64,000 nucleotides of DNA from positions 1,674,001-1,738,000 of the forward strand of contig NZ_JARVWQ010000001.1 of the NCBI RefSeq assembly GCF_029846255.1. Reading direction: 5' to 3'. The DNA comes from Amnibacterium sp. CER49. Its GTDB lineage: Bacteria > Actinomycetota > Actinomycetes > Actinomycetales > Microbacteriaceae. Position numbers and translations under genes: made by a program. The notes under the pieces are model-generated. The model had not been told where the DNA came from and did no database searches. It saw nothing but the letters and a program-made list of their open reading frames with translations. Below, in pieces: positions 18,518-26,484 of the stretch; position 1 is the stretch's first letter; each line of letters begins with the position of its first letter.

Positions 18518-18841
18518 ATGACCGACTACCAGCCCGTCCCGCCGCCCCCGCCGCCGTACCCCGGCACCCCCGAGGAGCGGCGAACGCCGACCCTCAGCAT
18601 CCTCGCGATCATCTTCGGCATCCTCGGCGCCGTCCTGTCGCTGTTCGTCTTCGGCACCGGGTTCCTGCCCGGCGCCGCGGGCGTCGTCCTCGGCTTCCTC
18701 GGTCGCCGGCGCGAGCCGCAGGCGAGGGGGCTCTGGCTCACCGGCATCATCACCGGTTTCGTCGCGATCGCCCTCTCGATCATCTGGGTCATCATCTTCG
18801 CGATCGGGATCGCGGTCGCCCGCTCCAGCGGCTCGTACTGA
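18518..18841 (+). CDS. Small DUF4190-type membrane protein
   Basis: A 107-residue protein with a Pro-rich N-terminus (VPPPPPPYPGTPEE) and two hydrophobic helices (about 27-57 and 68-100) separated by a basic loop (GRRREPQARG). This is the layout of DUF4190 proteins, whose role is unknown. ATG 18518 is preceded by AAGGAGG at 18508-18514, which decides the start against the longer frame from 18425. It is convergent with the methyltransferase gene, with three bases between the two stops. Confidence 0.78.
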   Translation: MTDYQPVPPPPPPYPGTPEERRTPTLSILAIIFGILGAVLSLFVFGTGFLPGAAGVVLGFLGRRREPQARGLWLTGIITGFVAIALSIIWVIIFAIGIAVARSSGSY

Positions 18842-18844
18842 CCG

Positions 18845-20056
18845 TCAGCCGGGCACCGGGTCACCGGTGCCCGGCAGGCGGCGGCACACGAGGGCGACGC
18901 GGCGCTCGGTCGTGCGTGTCACGATCAGCGTGGCCTCGGCGTCCCCCGAGAGCCCGAGGAACGTGCGGAAGACGGCCGGGTCGAGGTCCACGCCCCGCTT
19001 CTTGATCTCGAGCCGGCCGACGCCGCGCGCTCGCAGCTCCTTGCGGATGCGGAGTCGGTCGAACGGCAGCACCGCCTCGATCTCGAACGAGGCGAGGAAC
19101 GGCGTCGCGAGCGGCCGATCGCCCGTGAGGTAGGCGATGCCCGCGGCCACCGGATGCGTGCCGGTGGTGCGCGCGAGGTCACCGAGCAGCCGCGCACGGA
19201 TCACGGCGCCGTCCGGCTCGTGCAGGTAGCCGCCGAGCGGTCCCGGCTCCTCGTCCTCCGCGTCGCCGGCGCCGGTGAGCTCGGCCGCGCCGCGCGGGGT
19301 GACGACGAGCGCCGCGCGACGCACGCCCTCGCGGCGCAGGTCGCCGAACCAGACGGCGGTCTCGACCACGTCGCCGCCGGACGACACCCACTGCGTCTCG
19401 GCCGCCTCGGGCAGCGTGGCCCGGTCGTGCGCGGGCGAGAGCTTCACCCCGACCGGGAGGCGTTCGGCGAGGCCGTAGGCGAAGGCGAGGGAGGGGGAGT
19501 AGGCATCGGCCGCGATCCGGCGGGTGTCGTCGTGACCCGTCGATCGCCGCGCCGGGTCGAGCCACACGGCGCCGACCCCCGTGAGATCGGCCTCCTCCGC
19601 GTCGCCGGCGCGCACGTCGACCGACGGGAACGGGGCGAGGTTGTACGCGGCGAGCGCGGCGGTCACGGGGTCGCGCTCGACGGCGAGCACGTCGAGGTCG
19701 ACCGCCGCGAAGGCGAGCGCGTCGCCGCCGAGCCCGCACCCCAGGTCGGCGACACGGTCGACGCCGAGCGCGCGGAACCGCGCCGCGTGGTGCGCCGCCA
19801 CGTCGAGCCGCGTGGCCTGCTCGAGCCCCGCCCGGGTGAGGAGCATCCGTGCGGCGAAGTCGCCGAACTTCTGCGTCGCGCGCCGGCGCAGCTTCGCCTG
19901 CGTCAGGATGATCGCGGTCTCGTCGGGGCCGAAGCCCGCGCGGCGCAGCGCGGTGGAGCGGGCGAGCACGTCGGCCGTGCCGGACGGAGCGGGCTCCGCG
20001 TCGACGGCCGCGAGCACCCGGGGGGTGAGCAGACGCTCGAGCTCCTCGCGCTCCAC
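18845..20056 (-). CDS. Class I SAM-dependent methyltransferase with THUMP-like C-terminal domain
   Basis: A 403-residue protein. An N-terminal helical part (about 1-95) precedes a Rossmann methyltransferase domain with SAM motif I VADLGCGLGG at 102-111 and AVERDP as motif II, then VWLDPARRS. The C-terminal part (about 320-395, IRKELRARGVGRLEIKKRGV) resembles the THUMP-like module often annotated with this family. An RNA substrate is likely but unproven. It starts with GTG 20056 and diverges from groES; the CIRCE elements lie between, so heat-shock control of this gene is also possible. Confidence 0.82.
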   Translation of the reverse strand: MEREELERLLTPRVLAAVDAEPAPSGTADVLARSTALRRAGFGPDETAIILTQAKLRRRATQKFGDFAARMLLTRAGLEQATRLDVAAHHAARFRALGVDRVADLGCGLGGDALAFAAVDLDVLAVERDPVTAALAAYNLAPFPSVDVRAGDAEEADLTGVGAVWLDPARRSTGHDDTRRIAADAYSPSLAFAYGLAERLPVGVKLSPAHDRATLPEAAETQWVSSGGDVVETAVWFGDLRREGVRRAALVVTPRGAAELTGAGDAEDEEPGPLGGYLHEPDGAVIRARLLGDLARTTGTHPVAAGIAYLTGDRPLATPFLASFEIEAVLPFDRLRIRKELRARGVGRLEIKKRGVDLDPAVFRTFLGLSGDAEATLIVTRTTERRVALVCRRLPGTGDPVPG

Positions 20057-20090
20057 GACCTCACCGTAACGTCCGGGCCGCGCCGGTCCG

Positions 20091-20117
20091 TTGGCACTCG
20101 CATTGCAGGAGTGCCAG
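20091..20117 (+). promoter_or_regulatory. CIRCE operator 1 (HrcA site)
   Basis: TTGGCACTC, nine bases, GAGTGCCAG, matching the CIRCE consensus TTAGCACTC-N9-GAGTGCTAA with exact spacing. It overlaps the putative -35 of groES. The HrcA repressor gene is not in the window. Confidence 0.9.
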
Positions 20118-20132
20118 CCGAGCCCCTAGACT
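20103..20132 (+). promoter_or_regulatory. Probable groES promoter
   Basis: TTGCAG at 20103-20108 and TAGACT at 20127-20132, spaced 18 bases. The -35 falls inside CIRCE 1 and the -10 lies between the two CIRCE elements, giving a leader of about 60 bases that contains CIRCE 2. Confidence 0.6.
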
Positions 20133-20138
20133 CGGCTC

Positions 20139-20165
20139 CTGGCACTCGGCTGCCTAGGGTGCCAG
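20139..20165 (+). promoter_or_regulatory. CIRCE operator 2 (HrcA site)
   Basis: CTGGCACTC, nine bases, GGGTGCCAG: the same inverted repeat with one mismatch, 48 bases centre-to-centre from CIRCE 1 and downstream of the -10. Two operators flanking one promoter suggest tight repression or looping. Confidence 0.8.
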
Positions 20166-20199
20166 CAGAACGTCCGACGGAAGAAAGAAGAGGTGGACC

Positions 20200-20496
20200 G
20201 TGCCGGTCTCCATCAAGCCGCTCGAGGATCGCATCGTGATCAGCCAGGTCGAGGCCGAGCAGACGACCGCGTCGGGTCTGGTCATCCCCGACACCGCCAA
20301 GGAGAAGCCCCAGGAGGGCGAGGTCGTCGCCGTGGGCCCGGGTCGCATCGACGACAACGGCAACCGCGTGCCGCTCGACGTCGCCGTGGGCGACCGGGTG
20401 CTCTACTCGAAGTACGGCGGCACCGAGGTCAAGGTCGGCGGCGAGGACTACCTCGTGCTGTCGGCCCGCGACGTGCTCGCCGTCGTCACCCGCTGA
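20200..20496 (+). CDS. groES: Co-chaperonin GroES
   Basis: A 98-residue GroES that caps the GroEL ring. It begins [20 protein letters not shown]; the mobile loop (about 18-34, [16 protein letters not shown]) and [16 protein letters not shown] are typical. The start codon is GTG 20200 with AAGAGG upstream. No groEL follows, so the chaperonin gene lies elsewhere, as is common in actinobacteria with split loci. A strong terminator lies 14 bases downstream, making groES a single-gene transcript under two CIRCE sites. Confidence 0.98.
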   Translation: MPVSIKPLEDRIVISQVEAEQTTASGLVIPDTAKEKPQEGEVVAVGPGRIDDNGNRVPLDVAVGDRVLYSKYGGTEVKVGGEDYLVLSARDVLAVVTR

Positions 20497-20510
20497 CGCT
20501 TCCGTCCTTC

Positions 20511-20548
20511 CAGAGGGCCCGCATCCCGTGAGGGGTGCGGGCCCTCTG
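20511..20548 (+). terminator. Terminator after groES
   Basis: Arms 20511-20527 and 20532-20548 pair over 17 positions with one G-U around a GTGA loop; the core is AGAGGGCCCGCA/TGCGGGCCCTCT. It ends in CTGTCGTCC with few U residues. Confidence 0.85.
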
Positions 20549-20587
20549 TCGTCCGGTGCCGTCGGTGGCCGGAGGTAGCGTCGTGCG

Positions 20588-21532
20588 GTGACCGACCGTC
20601 CCGCGCCGTCCGAGACCCGCACCGGACTCGGCCTCGGGCTGCTCGCGTACCTGCTCTGGGGCGCGATGCCGGTCTACTTCCTCGCCATGCGGCCCGCGGG
20701 CGCGATCGAGATCGTCAGCTGGCGCATCCTCTTCTCGCTCGTCTTCTGCGCCCTGCTGCTCACCGTCACCCGCGGCTGGCGGTCGTTCGCGGGCGTGCTC
20801 CACGATCGGCGCGCCACGCTGCTCCTCGGGCTCGCCGGCGCGCTCATCTACGTCAACTGGACGGTGTACGTCTTCGCGTCGACCACCGGCCGCGTCGTCG
20901 ACGCGGCGCTCGGGTACTTCATCAACCCCATCGTCACCGTGCTGCTCGGCGTGTTCGTGCTCCGCGAGCGGCTGCGGGCCTGGCAGTGGGTCGCGGTCGG
21001 CATCAGCGGGGTCGCCGTCGTCGTGCTCGGTGTCGAGGCGCGCTCGCTGCCGTGGATCTCGCTCGCGCTCGCGGCGTCGTTCGGCCTCTACGGCCTCGTG
21101 AAGAAGCGGGTCGGCGGCCGCGTCGACGTCGTGTCGGGCCTCACGCTCGAGACCGCCTGGCTGACCCCGGTCGCGGTGGTGCAGGTGGTCGTGGTCGCGA
21201 CGACGGGCGATCTCGCGTTCGGGCGCGCCGGTCTCGCGCCGACCCTGCTGCTGCTGAGCGCCGGCATCGGCACCGCGGTGCCGCTGCTGCTGTTCGCCGC
21301 CGCGGCGAAGCGACTGCCGCTCAGCGTCGCCGGGTTCCTGCAGTACCTCACGCCGATCCTGCAGCTCGTCGTCGGCGTGCTCGTGCTCCACGAGGCGATG
21401 CCGGCGGCCCGGCTCGCGGGATTCGCGCTCGTCTGGATCGCGCTGCTCGTGCTGGTCGTCGAGGGGCTCGTCGTCGGCGGCCGGGCCCGCAGGCGCGTGC
21501 CGCTGACCCCCGTCCGGGTTACGGACCCGTAA
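20588..21532 (+). CDS. rarD: EamA family transporter, RarD type
   Basis: A 314-residue membrane protein of the drug/metabolite transporter superfamily with about ten helices in two repeats. RarD hallmarks are GLLAYLLWGAMPVYF near the start, EIVSWRILFSLVF, YVNWTVYVFA and GYFINPIVTVLLGVFVLRE. The substrate is unknown. GTG 20588 lies six bases after TAGCGT (20576-20581), which fits a leaderless transcript. Its last codons and stop lie within a GTTAC-N6-GTAAC palindrome that may regulate the next operon. Confidence 0.92.
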   Translation: MTDRPAPSETRTGLGLGLLAYLLWGAMPVYFLAMRPAGAIEIVSWRILFSLVFCALLLTVTRGWRSFAGVLHDRRATLLLGLAGALIYVNWTVYVFASTTGRVVDAALGYFINPIVTVLLGVFVLRERLRAWQWVAVGISGVAVVVLGVEARSLPWISLALAASFGLYGLVKKRVGGRVDVVSGLTLETAWLTPVAVVQVVVVATTGDLAFGRAGLAPTLLLLSAGIGTAVPLLLFAAAAKRLPLSVAGFLQYLTPILQLVVGVLVLHEAMPAARLAGFALVWIALLVLVVEGLVVGGRARRRVPLTPVRVTDP

Positions 21533-21561
21533 CGAAGCCGCCCCCGAAACACGCTCGGAAC
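21518..21561 (+). promoter_or_regulatory. GlnR-like boxes upstream of the LIV-type transporter
   Basis: Two dyads with the spacing of GlnR sites: GTTAC-N6-GTAAC at 21518-21533 and GAAAC-N6-GGAAC at 21546-21561, separated by 12 bases. A -10-like TAGGTT follows at 21572-21577. GlnR is the actinobacterial nitrogen regulator and recognises gTnAC-N6-GaAAC. The first dyad overlaps the rarD stop codon. Assignment is by pattern only. Confidence 0.45.
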
Positions 21562-21641
21562 CTCCGCTGCCTAGGTTGGCCCCTACCGGCGGGGGCGGCA
21601 CGTGCCCGGCCGGTGCCCCTGATCCCAGACGAAGGAGTGCA

Positions 21642-23012
21642 ATGCCTGCACACCCCCGCCGCGGTCGCCTCGCGACCGTTTGGGCGATCGGCGCTGCGAC
21701 CGCAGTGGCCCTCGCCGCCTGCTCATCGCCCTCGGGCTCCGGATCGTCGCCGTCGGCGTCCTCGAGCTCCTCCTCGAGCACGTCGGCCGCACCGGCCCCG
21801 GCGCCCTCGACGAAGATCGCCGCCGCCGCGGCCTGCCCGTCGGGCTCCGACCCCAAGACGACGTTCAAGCTCGGGACGTTCCTGCCGCTCACGGGCAGCC
21901 TCGCGTTCCTCGCGCCGGCAGCGATCGGCGGCAGCGGGCTCGCGCTGCAGGACATCAACGCCGCGGGCGGCGTGAACGGCCAGAAGGCCTGCTCCATCTC
22001 GGTCGACTCCTCCGACGCCGACAACCCGACCATCGGGTCGACGAACGTGAAGAAGCTGCTGCAGGCGCGGGTCTCCGCCATCCTCGGCGCCGAGTCCTCG
22101 AGCGTCACCGAGAGCGTGCTGCCGACCGTGTCGGCCTCGAACACCGTCATGTTCTCGCCGGCGAACACCGACGACGCGCTCTCCGGCGCCTCGAAGTGGT
22201 ACTTCCGCGACGCGGCCCCGAACAAGGCCGAGGGCGACGCGCTCGGCAAGCAGATCGTGGCCGACGGCAACTCGAAGGTCGCCATCCTCGTGTTCAACGA
22301 CGCGTACGGCACCAACCTGCGCGACTCGACGCAGGCGGCGATCGAGGCGAACGGCGGCACCGTCGTCTACGGCGCGAAGGGCAAGAACCAGGAGTTCTCG
22401 AGCAAGGAGACGAACTTCAGCTCCGAGGTCCAGGCGGCGCTCGCGGCGAAGCCCGACGCGGTGGTCATCATCGCGTTCGACCAGACCACGCAGATCGTGC
22501 CCGCGCTCGTCTCCGCCGGCTTCAAGATGCCGAAGGCCTACTTCGTCGACGGCAACCTGAACGACTACACCGGCAAGCTCCCGGCGAACACGCTGAACGG
22601 CGCCCAGGGCACCGCGCAGGGCGTGAACCCGAACACCGAGCTCCGCAAGAAGATCCAGGCCTGGTACTCGAACGCCGGCGGCGGCACGATCACCTCGTTC
22701 GGCTACGGCGCGGAGTCGTACGACGCGACCACGCTGCTCGCGCTCGCCGCGGTGAAGGGCGGCGACTCGTCGTCCGCCACCATCCAGGCGAACCTGCTCG
22801 CGGTCTCCGGCGCGAACGGCGGCACCGTCTGCAAGTCCTACAAGGAGTGCGTCGGCCTGCTGAAGCAGAAGAAGGCCATCCACTACGAGGGCCTCGCCGG
22901 CATCGGCCCGTTGAACGACAAGCACGACCCGTCCACGGGCTACGTGAGCGTCTACCGGTACAAGGGCAACAACCCGACGGAGTTCGTGAACGCCGTCAAG
23001 GGCGGCGCCTGA
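21642..23012 (+). CDS. LIV-type ABC transporter substrate-binding lipoprotein
   Basis: A 456-residue type 1 periplasmic binding protein of the branched-chain amino acid family. A signal peptide ends in the lipobox LAAC with C27 as the lipid anchor; a Ser/Pro-rich linker (SGSGSSPSASSSSSS) follows, then the receptor domain from about residue 65 (FKLGTFLPLTGSL, LQDINAAGGVNGQ). ATG 21642 has GAAGGAG four bases upstream, so the longer frame from 21576 is rejected. It heads a five-gene operon with two permeases and two ATPases. The ligand could be a branched-chain amino acid, an amide or urea; GlnR-like boxes hint at a nitrogen source. Confidence 0.92.
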   Translation: MPAHPRRGRLATVWAIGAATAVALAACSSPSGSGSSPSASSSSSSSTSAAPAPAPSTKIAAAAACPSGSDPKTTFKLGTFLPLTGSLAFLAPAAIGGSGLALQDINAAGGVNGQKACSISVDSSDADNPTIGSTNVKKLLQARVSAILGAESSSVTESVLPTVSASNTVMFSPANTDDALSGASKWYFRDAAPNKAEGDALGKQIVADGNSKVAILVFNDAYGTNLRDSTQAAIEANGGTVVYGAKGKNQEFSSKETNFSSEVQAALAAKPDAVVIIAFDQTTQIVPALVSAGFKMPKAYFVDGNLNDYTGKLPANTLNGAQGTAQGVNPNTELRKKIQAWYSNAGGGTITSFGYGAESYDATTLLALAAVKGGDSSSATIQANLLAVSGANGGTVCKSYKECVGLLKQKKAIHYEGLAGIGPLNDKHDPSTGYVSVYRYKGNNPTEFVNAVKGGA

Positions 23013-23025
23013 TCCGCTGACGGAT

Positions 23026-23062
23026 CCGGGGGTCCGGTCGCACCGAGCGACCGGGCCCCCGG
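23026..23062 (+). terminator. Intercistronic hairpin after the binding-protein gene
   Basis: Arms 23026-23041 and 23047-23062 pair over 16 positions with one G-U; a smaller stem GATCCG/CGGATC precedes at 23011-23026. Placed between the binding protein and the permease, it could attenuate transcription or protect the upstream mRNA, raising binding-protein levels. Confidence 0.6.
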
Positions 23063-23114
23063 CCGTACCGCCCGCCGCGCCCCGCCGCGCCCGTCCGGAA
23101 GGACCAGACGCCCC

Positions 23115-24488
23115 GTGCCCTCCCCTCGACGATCCCGCCGGCTGCTCGCCGCGCTCCCCGGCGCGGTGCTGCTGGGGGCCCTCGCCTCCGCCCTGCTCGG
23201 CGCCGCGCCCGCGCTGGCCGCCAGCCCCTCACCCACCCCCGTGCCCACCTCCGGCACGCAGTCGGTCGTCGAGGCCACGGCGTCGTGCGCCGTGAACGAT
23301 ACGACCGCCTGCGTGCGCGGCGCCCTGCACGACGACAACGGCAACCCGGTCAAGGGCGTGACGATCCAACTCACGCCGCCGTCCGGCACCGCGGTCCCGA
23401 CGCGCACCGACGCGAACGGCTCGTACGTCTACACGGTGAAGAAGGCGGGCGCCTACCGCCTCGCCCTCGTGCCCGCGAGCCTGCCGAAGGGCATCAAGGC
23501 CGCCGCGCCGAGCCGCACCGTCCAGGTCTCGCTCGGTCAGCTGACGCCGGGTGCCTTCGCGCTCACGGGCACGTTCTCCGGCTCGAAGAGCACCGCCGGC
23601 CCGACGGTCACGCCGCTCACGATGCTGTGGGACCAGATCAGCAACGGCCTGCTGCTCGGGCTGCTGCTCGCGCTCGCGTCGATCGGGCTGTCGCTCATCT
23701 ACGGCACCACCGGCCTGTCGAACTTCGCCCACGGCGAGCAGGTGACCCTCGGCGGCATCCTCGCCTGGACCTTCGGCACCGTGCTGCAGTGGAACTTCCT
23801 CGTCGCCTGCATCGTCACGGTGCTCGTCTGCGGCCTCTCCGGCTACGTGCAGGACCGGCTCATCTGGGGACCGCTGCGGCGCCGCGGGCTCGGGCTCACG
23901 CAGCTCATGGTCGTGACGATCGGCCTCTCGCTCGCGCTGTCGTACGTCTTCCAGTACTTCGCGGGCGCGGGCGTGCACGCGCTCACCCCGACGATCCAGC
24001 TGACGGGCGGACCGCTCGACCTCACCGCGAACGCGTACCTCGCGATGCTCATCTCGATCGTGGTGCTCGTCGCCGTCGGGCTCGCGCTGCAACGCACGCG
24101 CATCGGCCGGGCCACCCGCGCCGTCTCGGACAACCGCGCGCTCGCCGCCGCTTCCGGCATCGACGTCGACCGCATCATCCGGCTCGTCTGGACCGTCTCG
24201 ATGGCGCTCGCCGGGCTCGCCGGCATCCTCTACGGCCTCGTCTACGGCGGCGTGAACTGGGCGACCGGGCAGGCGATCCTGCTGCTCATGTTCGCGGCGA
24301 CCACGCTCGGCGGCCTCGGCACGGCGTTCGGCGCGCTCGTCGGGTCGATCGTGATCGGCCTCGTCGTGCAGGTGTCGAGCCTGTTCCTGTCGGGCGACCT
24401 GCGCTACGCGACCGCCTTGCTCATCCTGATCCTGGTGCTGCTGTTCCGGCCCCAGGGCATCCTCGGCCGCCGCGAACGCGTCGGCTGA
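23115..24488 (+). CDS. LivH-type permease with exported N-terminal Ig/CNA-B-like domain
   Basis: A 457-residue permease, about 160 residues longer than a usual LivH. Residues 1-35 form a signal peptide (cleavable AxA at ALA-ASP region), residues 36-57 a Pro/Ser linker, and about 66-152 a small beta domain of the carboxypeptidase-regulatory or CNA-B kind (VRGALHDDNGNPVKGVTIQL, TDANGSYVYTVKKAGAYRLAL). From about 167 the LivH core starts, with GLSLIYGTTGLSNFAHGE and the ATPase-coupling loop around RATRAVSDNRALAAASGI. It starts with GTG 23115 and is followed by livM after 33 bases. The outside domain might help dock the binding protein. Confidence 0.9.
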   Translation: MPSPRRSRRLLAALPGAVLLGALASALLGAAPALAASPSPTPVPTSGTQSVVEATASCAVNDTTACVRGALHDDNGNPVKGVTIQLTPPSGTAVPTRTDANGSYVYTVKKAGAYRLALVPASLPKGIKAAAPSRTVQVSLGQLTPGAFALTGTFSGSKSTAGPTVTPLTMLWDQISNGLLLGLLLALASIGLSLIYGTTGLSNFAHGEQVTLGGILAWTFGTVLQWNFLVACIVTVLVCGLSGYVQDRLIWGPLRRRGLGLTQLMVVTIGLSLALSYVFQYFAGAGVHALTPTIQLTGGPLDLTANAYLAMLISIVVLVAVGLALQRTRIGRATRAVSDNRALAAASGIDVDRIIRLVWTVSMALAGLAGILYGLVYGGVNWATGQAILLLMFAATTLGGLGTAFGALVGSIVIGLVVQVSSLFLSGDLRYATALLILILVLLFRPQGILGRRERVG

Positions 24489-24521
24489 CCGGGCTCTCGG
24501 AAAGACGGAGAGGACGAAGGC

Positions 24522-25508
24522 ATGGACTTCCTCACCTCGCTGCTCACCGACTTCGGGCAGCAGATCCTGTCGTCGGTGACCGCGGCGTTCGCGATCGCCG
24601 TGATCGGCCTGAACCTGCACTTCGGCTACACCGGCCTCGTCAACATCGGCCAGGCCGGCTTCATGCTCATCGGGGGATACGGCCTCGCCATCACGGTCGA
24701 GCTCGGCGGCGGCTTCTTCCTCGGGGTCGCCGTCGGCCTCGTCGCGGCGGTGCTGTTCGCGCTGATCCTCGGTCTGCCGACCCTCAAGCTGCGCGGCGAC
24801 TACCTCGCGATCGTCACGATCGCCGCCGCGGAGATCATCCGGATCGTCGGTGACAACCAGTCGCTGTCGCAGTGGACGGGCGGCGCCGCGGGCATCCCCG
24901 GGCGCGTCTACCAGGGGGCCTTCACGGCGCTGTCGCCCTTCCCGGACCAGCAGCTCCAGATCGGGCCGTACAACTACCCGCTCACCTCGGGCGACAGCTG
25001 GTTCCTCCGCATCGTCTGCTGGGTCGTGCTCGCGATCGTCGTCCTGCTCGTCTGGCTGCTCATGCGCAGCCCGTGGGGCCGCACCGTGAAGGGCATCCGC
25101 GAGGACGAGGACGCGATGCGCAGCCTCGGCAAGAACGTGTACCTCGTGAAGCTGCAGTCGCTCGTGCTCGGCGGCGTCATCGGTGCGGCCGGCGGCATGC
25201 TCTACGTGCTGTCGTCGTCGGTGCAGGCCGACTCCCTCGGCCGCACGACGACCTTCCTCCTGTACACCTGCCTGCTGCTCGGCGGCGCCGCGACGGTGTT
25301 CGGGCCGGTGCTCGGATCCGTGCTGTACTTCATCGTCATCATCGGGCTGAACGACGTGGTCAGCCAGTTCGTGCCGAAGCAGATCATGAACGAGCAGCAG
25401 ATCCCGCAGTTCGGCTGGATCGTGGTCGGGATCGGCCTCATGCTGCTCGTGATCTTCCGGCCGCAGGGCATCCTCGGCAACAAGAAGGAGCTGTCGTTCG
25501 GTGACTGA
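24522..25508 (+). CDS. LivM-type branched-chain amino acid ABC permease
   Basis: A 328-residue integral membrane permease with about eight to ten helices, the partner of the LivH-type protein. Family segments include LNLHFGYTGLVNIGQAGFM near the start, LPTLKLRGDYLAIVTIAAAE, the coupling helix GRTVKGIREDEDAMRSLGKN and the ending FRPQGILGNKKE. ATG 24522 follows GGAGAGGACGAAGG, a good ribosome-binding site. It overlaps the livG-type gene by eight bases, so the two are translationally coupled. Confidence 0.93.
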   Translation: MDFLTSLLTDFGQQILSSVTAAFAIAVIGLNLHFGYTGLVNIGQAGFMLIGGYGLAITVELGGGFFLGVAVGLVAAVLFALILGLPTLKLRGDYLAIVTIAAAEIIRIVGDNQSLSQWTGGAAGIPGRVYQGAFTALSPFPDQQLQIGPYNYPLTSGDSWFLRIVCWVVLAIVVLLVWLLMRSPWGRTVKGIREDEDAMRSLGKNVYLVKLQSLVLGGVIGAAGGMLYVLSSSVQADSLGRTTTFLLYTCLLLGGAATVFGPVLGSVLYFIVIIGLNDVVSQFVPKQIMNEQQIPQFGWIVVGIGLMLLVIFRPQGILGNKKELSFGD

Positions 25509-26484
25509 GCCCGCTCCCGCCGTCCCCGCTCGCGGTCGCCTCGAGGGGTACGACTACGACCGCGCCGCCCTGCGGCGCAAGCTCGCCGAGGTGCCGCAGG
25601 AGCCCGGCAGCGCGAAGCCCCAGCCGATCCTCGCCGTCGACGACATCGTGCGGCGCTTCGGCGGCGTCACGGCCGTCGACGTCGACCACCTCGAGGTGCA
25701 GCGCGGGGCGATCACCGCGCTCATCGGCCCGAACGGCGCGGGCAAGACCACCTTCTTCAACCTCATCACGGGCTTCGACCGCCCGTCGCGGAAGGAGGAG
25801 GGGCGCACGCCGCGGTGGGTGTTCCAGGGCACCGAGCTCGCCTCGACGAGCGCGTTCCGCGTGGCGCAGTCCGGCATGGTGCGCACCTTCCAGCTCACGA
25901 AGGCGCTCGAGCGCATGACGGTGATGGACAACATGCTGCTCGGCGCGCAGGACCAGCCGGGGGAGCGCATCCTCACCGCGCTGTTCCGGCCGGCCTGGCG
26001 CAAGCGCGAGGCGGAGATCCGCGAGAAGGCGGCCGCCCTGCTCGCGCGCTTCACGCTCGACACGAAGCGTGACGACTACGCCGGCAGCCTCTCGGGGGGC
26101 CAGCGCAAGCTGCTCGAGATGGCGCGGGCGCTCATGAGCGACCCGGCGATGATCATGCTCGACGAACCGATGGCCGGCGTGAACCCGGCGCTCACGCAGT
26201 CGCTGCTCGGACACATCCAGGACCTGCGCGACCAGGGCACCACCGTGCTCTTCGTCGAGCACGACATGCACATGGTGCGGCACATCTCCGACTGGGTCGT
26301 CGTCATGGCCGAGGGCCGCGTCGTGGCCGAGGGGCCGCCCGCGAACGTCATGGCGCACCAGGCCGTCGTCGACGCCTACCTCGGCTCGCACCACGACCAG
26401 GACCTCGGCGACGACGCGCTGCTCGACGAGGACTTCGGTCAGGCGGTCGCGGCCGAGGACGCCGAGCGGGAGGGACGCGCCTGA
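25501..26484 (+). CDS. LivG-type ABC transporter ATP-binding protein
   Basis: A 327-residue ABC ATPase. Walker A GPNGAGKTT is at about 76-84, the signature LSGGQRKLLEMARAL and Walker B MIMLDEP are intact, followed by the switch histidine in FVEHDMHMV. It is about 60-70 residues longer than standard LivG: about 40 residues before the domain (GRLEGYDYDRAALRRKLAEV) and an acidic tail (DDALLDEDFGQAVAAEDAE). It starts at GTG 25501 within livM and its stop overlaps the next ATG (TGATG). Confidence 0.93.
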   Translation: MTEPAPAVPARGRLEGYDYDRAALRRKLAEVPQEPGSAKPQPILAVDDIVRRFGGVTAVDVDHLEVQRGAITALIGPNGAGKTTFFNLITGFDRPSRKEEGRTPRWVFQGTELASTSAFRVAQSGMVRTFQLTKALERMTVMDNMLLGAQDQPGERILTALFRPAWRKREAEIREKAAALLARFTLDTKRDDYAGSLSGGQRKLLEMARALMSDPAMIMLDEPMAGVNPALTQSLLGHIQDLRDQGTTVLFVEHDMHMVRHISDWVVVMAEGRVVAEGPPANVMAHQAVVDAYLGSHHDQDLGDDALLDEDFGQAVAAEDAEREGRA

